Assembly (NCBI GenBank): GCA_022376515.1 | Contig: WTXI01000429.1 | Span: forward strand, 1 to 26,556 | DNA: 26,556 bases | Direction: 5' to 3' | Source of the DNA: Lactifluus volemus | Lineage: Eukaryota > Basidiomycota > Agaricomycetes > Russulales > Russulaceae | Shown here: piece by piece, positions 17,691 through 26,556 of the stretch | Layout of the letters: every line of letters begins with the position of its first letter | Position numbering within the stretch: position 1 is the stretch's first letter | Translations under genes and position numbers: made by a program | Notes under the pieces: model-generated | Seen by the model: only the letters and a program-made list of their open reading frames with translations | The model's database searches: none | Told to the model about the DNA's origin: nothing

Positions 17691-20600
17691 CGCCCCGTTG
17701 GGGCATCCCACAGGCGAATCGTGTGATCTTCCGAAGCCGAAGCAATGTACCGCCCATCTGGTGAGAATGCAACACAAAGCACCCGGCCCGTGTGCCCGGT
17801 AAGTGGGCATGCTATGGCTTCTCCCGTCGCAGAATTCCACACGCGAATCGTGCGATCGTACGAGGCTGAGGCGATATGTCGACCGTCGGGCGAGAATGCA
17901 ACAATGGCGATCGAGTTTGTATGTCCAGTAAATGGTGCCGCTATTACCTCTCCTGTTGCGGCGTCCCACACGCGAATCGTGTCATCTGCCGAGGCCGAGG
18001 TGATGTATTTCCCGTCTGGAGAAAATGCAACAGACGCGACCGAGTCGGTATGTCCCGTGAATGGGCCTGCTATGACCTCTCCTTTTTCAGCATCCCACAC
18101 ACGAATCGTGAGATCTGTCGAGGCCGAGGCGATGCGTTTCCCGTCTGGCGAGAATGCAACAGAAATGACCGAATCGGTATGTCCAGAAAATGGGCCCACA
18201 GCGACCGCTCCTGTGGCAGCATCCCACATGCGAATGGTGCCATCATTTGACGCCGAGGCTATATGCCGCCTGTCTGGCGAGAATGCAACAGACCAGATTA
18301 TACCAGTGTGTCCAGTAAAAGGGCCTGTTGCTATATCTCCTGTCACGGCATTCCACACCCGAATCGTGCGATCTTCTGAGGCCGAGGCAATGCGCTGCCC
18401 ATCTGAAGAGAATGCAACAGAAAAAATGCGACCGGTGTGTCCAGTCAATGGGCCAACTGCGACATGTCCTGTTATGGCATCCCACACGCAAATTGTGTGG
18501 TCGTCCGAGGCTGAGGCAATGTGCCGTCCATCTGGTGAGAATGCAACAGAGCGGACCCAATCGGTGTGACCAGTAAATGGGTTCACTGCTGCTGCATCTG
18601 CTCTGGCACCCCACACACGAATCGTGCGATCGAACGAGGCCGATGTGATTCGTTGCCCGTCAGGAGAGAATGCAACAGAAAAGACCTGATCGGTGTGTCC
18701 AATAAACGGGCCCGCTACAACTTTTCCTGTTCCAGAATCCCACACACGAATCGTACAATCGAATGAGGCAGATGCAATGAGCTGCCCATCTGGGGAGAAA
18801 GCGACAGAGGAGACCCGATCGGTGTGTCCAATGAATGGTCCCACTATGACTTCTCCTGTCGCAGCATCCCATACGTGAACCATGCAATCTATCGAGGCCG
18901 AGGCGATGAGCTGCCCGTTTGGTGAGAATGCAACCACGTAGACGATATCCGTGTGTCTAGTGAATGGGCCTGCTATAACCTCTCCTGTGGCGGCATCCCA
19001 CACGCGAATTGTGCAATCGAATGAGGCAGAGGCGATGCGCTTCCCGTCCGGCGAGAATACAACACAGCTGGCCAATCTAGTGTGTCCAGTAAATGGACCC
19101 GCCACGATGGCTCCTTTTCTAACGTCCCATACGCAAATGGTGCCATCACTGGAGGCTGAGGCGATGCGCTCCCCATCCGGGGAGAATGCGACGGAGTTGA
19201 CCGCATTGGTGTCAGTGTGTCGAGTCAATGGGCCTGCGACGACGTCTGCTGTTGCGGCATCCCACACCCGAATCGCGCCATCGTCCGAAGCCGAGGCAAT
19301 GCGCTGCCCGTCAGGAGAGAATGCAACACAACTGATCAGATCGGTGTGTCCAGTAAAGGGGCCCACTACGAGCTCCCCCGTTGTGGCATCCCACACACGA
19401 ATCGTGCAATCCCGTGAGCCTGAGGCAATGCGCCGTCCGTCTGGTGAGAACGCAACAGAGTCGATTGGTTCTTCATGTGCCTGAATCGTCATTTCCAACG
19501 CGGGCCAATGAGACAACTGCCCGCGTCCCAGGCACAACGTACGAGGGAATAGATGAAGGTAATGCTTGACGATGTGGGAAGAGGATGGTGCGAATGGTAG
19601 TGCAGAGATGTAGATGTGCGGAGCGCTCCTTGCCATGGGCATCCCAAAGTACCGCACAAATGCGGACGCATCATCTACAAAGGCCAACAAGATCTCGACA
19701 GCGTGAGAAGGCTGTGGTGATTAATTGTAATCGTCACTACATGCCAATTATAGGATGTACATACCTTCCACTGATCGGACAGCAACCATGTCTTTAGAGA
19801 CGACAATGCTGGTAAAGCAGCGCTCACTTTGCTCTTGATGCTAAGCACTTCTAGCCAAAACAGAATCTTCGTCTCGAATAAGGACCGAACTTTCGCGAGG
19901 ACGTCTTGCTCCAAAGCAACATGTTCTAAATGACCGTTCCAGAAAACGCAGGCATACGATAGAGCAGTGGGAATTTGTTTGGAAATTCGAGTGTTAAGGT
20001 CAAGGACATCGCTGTTTGCAAGGTATGATGACTCGAGTTCGCAAATGTTAAACTTCAGCTTGTCGAGCATCAAACCAAGGCAGGAATGTGCCAACTGACG
20101 ATGAGCATCGCGAAGATCCACGTAAAACATACCACTCTTCTTGCTGGTAAGAAAATCACGGAATGATGTATGGAGAGGAATGATGGGACGGGTTTGATCT
20201 GATGAAGTCACGTGACTCAGCAGTGAGCCGAGGTGACGGAGCATTTCAACCACAGGATCGGAATCCTCGGGGTCATCGATTGGGGCATACCGACGCAAGG
20301 TGATTAAGGATTGTATGGAGAGAGGCTCGATTGCAGCAAGAAGCTGTCCCATGACCGAACGAAATAGAATCTGCGCTTCTTGAGGTAAGAAGTACCCTTC
20401 GAGAATTTCTATGTATAATTTGTCCAGCGGATCTTGTCCATTTTGATCTCGAAATTGTCCTAACAGACGCTGTACACACTTCTTCTTGCTGAACCCGAAA
20501 CTAGCAGGAGGTCGATTTATGAATCCGGATGAAACCGCGGCCCACTGGAACAAGCCCTCTGCTGCCTTTGCAAGCTCGGCGCCATGGTCACGGAACAAGT

Positions 20601-22783
20601 CCCGAGGGAGCTTCTTCTCAAGATACAAGCCAATATCTTGCTCCGTCTTGGCCGCCAGTTTGGCGTCATCCATGTACAGCGTGTCAACAGATAATGCTTC
20701 TGCGAATGCAGGTTCGATACCATCTTCCAGCCGTGAGGTGATGAGTACGCGGAACTCCGGTGGGAGGTCGATGAGACGTTCAGCTAGGAATGTGTGTAAC
20801 CCGATGTCTCCGATTGCATCACCACTTTCATCCAATGCGTCGATGACAATAAGAGCCGGAAAAGGGAGCGAAACGTGCTTCAGAGGTTCAATGAGGAAGG
20901 ATTCAAAAAGTGTGTGATAATCTCGGGCATTACGAAGAGAAGATTTATCCTTGATGACTCTCCCAAGGGCATGTTTGAACGTAAGATTCCGATCGGAGAG
21001 ATCGCGGGCAATTGTTGTGAAGAGCTGATAGGCGTCGTGCTTGGACTGCTCACTCCGTAAAAAAGTGAAGTAAGAGACGAGGCAGTTGTCGTCAAAGCGA
21101 CGGGCAATCTCGTGTGCAATCGAAGACTTTCCCGTTCCCGCCTGCCCGAAGAGAATAAGCCCACGTTGAGATTCCGGATTCTCAATCCACTTGACAATAT
21201 GGTCCAGGAAATCTTCGCGTGTGCCTGGAAGACAGCGCTTCTCATTCCCGAATCGCCACCCTCCCTTGTGAGGCAACTCTCTGATTATCGCATTGAGTTC
21301 TGCGTTCCCCGAACCGCCTTATGAGATTGATCGTCCAATGATTGTGATTACCAGAATTACGCACCAGCCTCTATCACAGTAACCTCGGTGATGACAGCAG
21401 CACGAGCCAGAAAACGTTCTCGCAGTAGGATGAGGTTAGAGCGGTGCTGTTCAATTTTTTCATCAACAGGGCCGACGATATTCTTCAAAACCCGTTTCCC
21501 TGTAAATCATATGTGAATAATGACTAATGAGAGACTAAGACGACATACCAACTTTAACGTCCTCCGCATACGAACCGATAAACTCGGAGCATTCGGAGAC
21601 GCATTTCAGCATGTCCTCTAGGATTTTTGCTTGCCTAGACTTTGGCTTGAGCTCCCTTAACGTCTCGGCCTCTTCCGTAAATTCAAACGCATCGATTATC
21701 GCCTCAAGTAATGTTTGGATATTATCGTCACGCTGAACTTGTCGTAGCAAAGCCTAGCGGTAAGGTAAACAAAAAGGGGTGGAACGACACATGTCCCCAG
21801 GAAAAGAAAAGGAGACGCACCTCGGGGATCTTTGAGAGCATGCTCCATGCCAGTTTTGCACACGGGTTCAACTGAAGAACGGAAGTTAGAGGAGAGATTA
21901 ACAAAAAGGATACTGTGCATACTTCTGCAATTTGACTGACAGTGCCCATCACCCACTTGACAACATTAATAGCATCTTCCCACGTTTTCATCGTATCGAT
22001 GTTGTTAACAGCTTTTTGAGCACGACGGATGGTGTCACGTGACACATCAGGCGCTAAGTTATTTACCCCCCATCAGTACCGCTCTTAATTTGAAAGAGAT
22101 TCGGGCGCGGAAAACCTTCAGTAACGACCGTTAAGAACACTATAGTCGGCTCCGGTGTATGTCCAGCATCTCTTCTAGCATTTCCGAGAACAATGTCAAG
22201 TTCTTCGTGCAGACGTTCAGCCAAATATATCACTAAGAATTCCAAGAAATAGACGAACCGTCTCGGGGTTCACAGGTAATATCCTGCTGTCCAATAAGGA
22301 TGTCCGTCCCCACGGCCTTTTTCGCATAAATAGATATCGTGATTCGGGAGGAGGATTGTACAGCGCTGCCGGAGAATCAGTTGTACGTGGAGACAAAAGT
22401 ACGGTATCCCCCACAATGTGTCGACTTTCTCGTTCCATTCCACGCGCTGAGTCGCGCTCCGTACAGATCGTGTCTGCCATTTTCTCTCCCCGAAGGTAAC
22501 AGTGACATAGAATCGTCTATCTTTACCAAGGAGGCCCTTGAGATGGGGAAGATTGTGTGCCCTGAGGACTGACATGCCAAAATGTTTAGTAATTGTCAGA
22601 GTAATGTCATAAAGATACGTACCAGTCACTCGGAGAGGAAGCGATCTTGGTTGTGTTTCGCTGAGCTCAGCATGACTGCCAGTGATGGACCCTACTCCAG
22701 CGCTTTGAGAACCTAGGCTAAGATAATAATTAATAGCGAAGACATAGAGTGTTAGAAATCCAGACATACAGATTTGGGATCAT
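17687..22783 (-). CDS. C2-NACHT-WD40 STAND receptor (NLR, HET-E/HNWD type)
   Basis: Intracellular signalling ATPase of the fungal NLR class. Proposed exons: 22783-22770, 22717-22623, 22568-22415, 22365-22274, 22232-22116, 22053-21923, 21871-21821, 21753-21549, 21499-21365, 21317-19765 and 19711-17687. All introns are GT-AG (41-67 bp) and phases agree, giving about 1523 residues. Order: C2-like domain (about 37-157; VLRAHNLPHLKG, FYVTVTFGERKW), helical linker (158-345), NACHT with Walker A GQAGTGKSS (about 389-397) and Walker B ALIVIDALDES (about 486-496), a helical region, then 14 WD40 blades (from about 928). The frame ends in blade 14 at RLWDAPTGR-stop, and the usual tail follows in another frame. 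The first exon is uncertain: an in-frame ATG at 22939 would add 52 residues, and the splice at 22115 has a weak donor. Role in allorecognition or immunity is inferred from the family. Confidence 0.88.
17690..19480 (-). repeat. Fourteen 129 bp tandem repeats encoding WD40 blades
   Basis: Each unit encodes 43 residues with framework VAFSPDG..IASAS.D.TIRVWDA.TGE...GPFTGHTD. The framework is nearly invariant. Changes cluster just before VAF, on either side of the D after SAS, and after HTD. Fourteen blades would make two seven-bladed propellers. The DNA-level similarity also produces long spurious open frames on the opposite strand. Confidence 0.9.
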
Positions 22784-24293
22784 CTGGGGTGTCGTTATGA
22801 GATCGAGATAGAGGTAAGGCAGAGAGAATGAGGCAACCACGAGGCAATCCCGACTCGGAGATTGAGGACAAACAACGCAACACAAACCGACACGCGGAAA
22901 TGAGATGGCCCTCATACAGGTACTCTTCCATCTTCTCAAAAAATAATCCGAGCTCAGCGTCGATTCAGGTCATCTTGCTCCGCGTTTCCAAGACTCGCAA
23001 GCTTAGACGCACCAAAATGTCTTTACAATCGCAGAGCCGGTTGAAAATATGACTAATTTGGAACACAGTCAGTCAGATAGTGAGGATTAAAATGTAGAAG
23101 ACGTTGAGCATTGAGTGAAATGGTCAGTTAGCAATTCAAGTGTCACGCACACAAAGTAAATGCAGCGAGGAGGGATAACTTACTCAGAATTATCATCATT
23201 TCATGGTCTGAACGCCCGTCAACAAATTCATATTTTCTCAGAGTTTAGGAAGCTTCAGCTTCAGCGCTAAATCCGATGGGTGACTAAGTAGCTAAAATCG
23301 ATCCCCCACGGTTAAGTAAAGGTAAAGTAGATTGGAAGGGAGAATTTGCCCTTTATGAGACGACGCGGTATAATTATGATGCGGTTGTAGATGACGTAGT
23401 TGTTGTGGTATGAACCTCGGGCAGGGCGGGAATGTCATTTCATATATACGAACGGCGAGTCACGACAAATGGACTAGGAAAGCTAATCGACAAAAAGCAA
23501 GCGACTAGCCCAGAGGACGTAAGTAAAGACGAGACGCAGGTTATGTGGATGAGGTAGCAATAAAAACAAGCTCACCGTACTGAGGGTGAGATGATAACGC
23601 AGACAGTAACGGGGATGTATGTGAACAGCGAGATAAGAGAAATCACCAAGACCACGCATCTATATGTACACCCATTGTGTGAGCCTTCTCAAACAAAAAA
23701 AGCATCTGGATGGATGCGCGCACCAAGCCTGATCTACTGGTCATCCGGATCCACCTCCCTCCCCGTGCGGTATCCGTCCTTCATGGACCTGTGTTCGAGG
23801 AACGCAGCGTCAAATCACCAGAGTTTTGAGGGTACGAGAGCGAAGTAGAACAGCTGCCCACGCTCTGACGAACCGTCCGATAGTCCTAGGCCTGTGCCTG
23901 TGTATAATGGTACACGGGTCCCAATGAGAAATGAAGCGGGAGAGAAGGGGACGCGGAAAAGATGCGTTCGTGCGAGGGAGAAGCTACTATGATTGCAGGC
24001 CAGCAATGGCGTAATTAGAACTGAGTGAGTGGAGCGATGAAAAAAAAGGTGGGACACACCTAGAAATTGCTAACGTAACCTGTTTGGAATCAGGTCCACA
24101 CCGCGTTCTCGGCCTTGCACGTTCCCTTGGCAATCGTCAAGCAAGATCACGTATATCTACGGTGGGTCACCACATGGGGCGGTCGTGACGGTGGGAACGA
24201 AGGAGAAAGAGGACATCTCAGTTCGATGATAAAGCTAGAAGAGCACGCTGGGCCGCTGGCCGTAATCATCACGTGACATGAACAAGTCACCAC
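22784..24293. other. NLR upstream region and intergenic DNA
   Basis: No supported gene. The first part must contain the NLR promoter and possibly a missed 5' exon. Small frames (for example minus 24057-23815, plus 23591-23848) show no domains. A TCACGTGA site lies at 24269-24276, just before duplication 2 copy b. Confidence 0.45.
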
Positions 24294-25142
24294 GTGACGG
24301 CACCCAAACGTGCCAAACTGTCTGTGATTGTTGATCTTGGAGAGGGCGCCGTCCCGTCGTCTGTTTGTTTAGATTCGCGAATCTGCCTGGAGCAGACGAT
24401 ACCGATCTGCGCATGACATATTGCGCTTTTGTAGTCTGCGCTCTTGTCGACGATTGGTCTTGTATCGACCTTCCACGAGCACTCTCGTACATCCAACGGT
24501 GTCGGGTACGGTCTCTATCACATCCCCGCCACCTTGCTCTCTCGCCACCTGCTAATATGCGAGTTCTGTGAGGTTTTTTTTTCTTCTTTTTTTCAGATGT
24601 ACGAAAACGGGTATGGCCAGCCGCCACTCGGCGAGTTGCTCGTACCTGCAGAGCATTCATGCACTTCGCAGGCGCGTCTACAACCCACCGAGTGGCCGCG
24701 CGACCGTGCGATGGTTGCTGCACATGCAATCACCATAGACGCCGCAGACGCAGATGGAGGCGAAACTGGGTGGCGGCTTTGCGGGGCGAACGAACAAATT
24801 TGGTGGACGCGTGTATGGGTTTGGTGCGGTGCCTCTCTCCCTTTCCTTTTCATTCCTTTCCGCGCAGTCAACTCACAACACACCCCACGGGCCCGCAACC
24901 TATTTTATTCTTTCCAACCCACTCTCATCCCTACAACCTTGCACCTTGTTTGGCTAGATCAGATCCTTGGTGCAGATCGTTACTAGATTTTCGCGCGCTG
25001 GGGCGCGTTTCTGACAAGGTGCCAATATAAGTTTGGTGGGATTGGCAAACCGCCGGACGAGCATCCTGGTGAGCATTCTTGCGCGAATAACCTTCTCTTT
25101 TTTTTTCTGGCTTCTACATTCTCCCACCAGTTCTTGAGAAAA

Positions 25143-25680
25143 ATGGCATCCACTAGGCAGTGTGCGCCGGGTCGAATGTTCCTACAAAACAAACCTTTGT
25201 CGTCTGGGCACCGTACAATACAGATTGAGATGCATACTCGCGCAGGCTCGACGTGCGCGCTGAGCGCAAGAAACACCTCGATCGTATATAAGTTGAGCGA
25301 ACACCAAATTAAACGTTTTTGCAACATCTCGTCCCCGGCCCCCGTTAAACATTCTGAATAATCGCATGAGTGATCGCAGGCCCGTTGACTGATCCGACCA
25401 ATTTGGACGAACTCAATGGGAGTTTGCTCATCGTCGAGGCCGAGAACGTCGCAGCGGTGCGTGCGGTGCTGGAACAAGGCATATATTGGACTCGGAACGT
25501 CGTACGTACTATTGCGCCACCCTCTTTTTTGGGCTTTGGGTATGTAATTTGTTTTATTTTTGTGCGTCGGCTTTGGAAATCATTAATTGAGACTTGTGGG
25601 TGGAATACTAATGGGATAAGGAGAAGCTTGATATACGAGCGATAACTGCACCGTCAGCATCAACATGCGCTAGGATTAGA
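25143..25680 (+). pseudogene. Broken copy of the YCII-like gene
   Basis: Corresponds to 15485-16010. After ATG 25143 the frame is shifted (CACTAGGCAGTG in place of CACTGGCAGTG, plus a missing base nearby). The codon after GAT in the DNTDLD block is TGA, and about 15 nt are missing near 25285. The second half, AGPLTDPTNLDELNGSLL with IVEAENVAAVRAVLEQ and IYWTRNV, is better kept than the first. It retains the GTACGTAC donor that copy a lost. Confidence 0.7.
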
Positions 25681-25684
25681 CTTG

Positions 25685-25966
25685 CATCAGTAAATGGTGC
25701 AAAACCTTTTCACTTCTTCACTTTTGCAAGCAGAACAGTGAAAAAGTGAAAAAGCTCACCTTTTTTGTGCTATGGAATGCCTGGAAAATCACTGCTTTTT
25801 AGCCCTTTTACATTTTCTGAAAATACAGCAGAGAGCAAATTATTTGGGGTAATTTTAGGTTACATGTGCGCTTTTGCAACTTTATCCCTTTTTGGCTCGC
25901 TCGAGCTCGGGCGAGCTCACCTGAGCTCGAGCGAGTCCAAAAAAGTTTCATACAGGTTTCCTGATG
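25685..25966. mobile_element. 282 bp MITE-like insertion
   Basis: Comparison with copy a (AGACTTGGGAGGTG near 16044) shows a clean insertion. The ends are inverted: CATCAGTAAA at the left and TTTCCTGATG at the right (one mismatch in 10). It is flanked by TG on both sides (25683-25684 and 25967-25968), a possible 2 bp target duplication. It is AT-rich, has no coding capacity, and holds an internal perfect 13 bp inverted repeat, CTCGCTCGAGCTC / GAGCTCGAGCGAG (about 25896-25936). Confidence 0.7.
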
Positions 25967-26237
25967 TGGGAGGTGTCGACGTGTATGCGGCCGCCTCTCC
26001 CGGTTCCGGATGCGGGCAGTTGAGAGTAATCTGTCGGTGGTAGGCCCACCGTAACCGGTAAATAAGAACAGAGAACGCATAGTCTCTCGATGCCATGCCT
26101 GTCCCTTTCAAGTTACCGGGAGTGTTGCCCCTGGTTGTGATGACAAATTTTGTACAAACGAGGGGAGACGTCAAGCGCCATGACTCGGGCCAACTTCTCA
26201 CCAATTATCCAAAAGTCTCAGCTTTCATCCAACTGAC

Positions 26238-26556
26238 AGTGTTGGCGTGTACGTGGGCCGGGCAAACTAAGTGGCGATGGTGTCGTAAGGAAGCTTTGAC
26301 GTTGCAGAGGGCATCAGGAACGGTGACCGCATCCGGCACATGAAGGAGGCGGATGTAAGGCGGCCAAATGCGGACACCTTACTGTAATAAAGAACCATTG
26401 ATTCACACCTGAGATGGTTGCAATTGTGTGAATAATAAGATCTACTGCTTAGGATCAAAGATCTAAGCTACCATAATTATCCGGGCCGGCACGAGGCTCT
26501 CACGACACGACTCGCGCGAGCGGCCTCCCGGACCGGCTCGAGCCCTTACTGGGCTT
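26238..26556. other. Right edge, no gene recognised
   Basis: Sequence beyond the duplication breakpoint. A 63-codon minus frame has no recognisable features, and the last 80 bases are GC-rich. Nothing else can be supported. Confidence 0.4.

Larger units (their letters stand above)
1271..22684. repeat. Dispersed octamer TGCCAGTG / CACTGGCA, 20 copies
   Basis: Exact copies found by eye start at 1271, 1799, 1957, 2618, 3639, 5281, 5391, 5681, 6488, 6701, 7710, 8145, 8727, 10724, 12034, 13251, 13705, 13963, 15493 and 22677. About 0.8 would be expected on both strands of 26.5 kb with equal base use. Both orientations occur. Eleven copies extend to CTGCCAGTG. Most lie outside genes; three lie in coding frames (nagB last exon, the start of the YCII-like gene, NLR exon 2). 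Confidence 0.8.
24294..26237. repeat. Segmental duplication 2, copy b (~1.94 kb)
   Basis: Direct repeat of 14381-16283, about 9.9 kb downstream, flanking the NLR gene on its other side. It lacks the ~250 bp present at 15215-15467 and contains an extra 282 bp insertion (25685-25966). Otherwise most of it aligns base for base with scattered substitutions and short indels. Confidence 0.85.

Noticed and set aside
17687..17700. Programmed ribosomal frameshift in the NLR
   Set aside because: There is no slippery heptamer of the usual type and no convincing downstream stem at the G run; a plain base loss or sequencing error is simpler.
17745..18569. 274-codon plus-strand open frame, and other long frames opposite the WD40 array
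   Set aside because: They follow the 129 bp repeat period exactly and encode only the reverse reading of WD40 blades, so they are shadows of the repeat.
17690..19480. Satellite or CRISPR-like array
   Set aside because: The 129 bp repeats are fully coding WD40 blades without spacers.
944..26496. GGCACGAGG at 944-952 and 26488-26496, resembling a cDNA library adaptor
   Set aside because: Only nine bases match, the flanks differ, and the window is clearly genomic with introns; coincidence is likely.

Overview
This looks like genomic DNA from a filamentous basidiomycete. Real genes are cut by many 41-100 bp GT-AG introns, intergenic DNA is rich in decayed repeats, and one gene is a C2-NACHT-WD40 STAND receptor of the type that is highly expanded in Agaricomycetes. 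The wording of that receptor (linker and blade framework) and of the YCII-like gene resembles Rhizoctonia/Ceratobasidiaceae proteins as I remember them, so Rhizoctonia is my best guess. That is inference; no database was searched.

Layout. Bases 2-181 are the 3' end of an unidentified acidic protein. Bases 1313-3418 hold a divergent pair of small secreted protein (SSP) genes (A on minus, B on plus). Bases 3717-9195 hold two direct ~2.1 kb copies of a segment containing a decayed GH18 chitinase on the minus strand, with SSP gene C between them. Bases 9528-10757 hold an intact six-exon glucosamine-6-phosphate deaminase whose first coding exon is only 4 nt. SSP gene D follows at 12586-12175. A Ty1/copia RNase H remnant sits at 13580-13954. 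A second segmental duplication (14381-16283 and 24294-26237) carries a YCII-like gene; the second copy is broken and holds a 282 bp MITE-like insertion. Between these copies, 22783-17687 on the minus strand encodes the C2-NACHT-WD40 receptor with 14 near-identical WD40 blades, ended early by an apparent one-base deletion that leaves its conserved C-terminal tail (to 17352) in another frame.

How the parts relate. SSPs A-D share a leader/promoter block and an MLFF-type signal peptide. B, C and D also share a first intron of 49-51 bp with the same branch-site context. C and D share an eight-cysteine pattern. Decayed chitinases beside a GlcN-6-P deaminase suggest, as inference only, the relic of a chitin/GlcNAc utilisation locus. 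The receptor has per-blade variability like that of allorecognition NLRs.

The least explained signal is the octamer TGCCAGTG/CACTGGCA. I counted 20 exact copies by eye (about 0.8 expected by chance), 19 of them in the first 15.5 kb. In several paralogous comparisons it is present in one copy and absent from the other, with a small length change.
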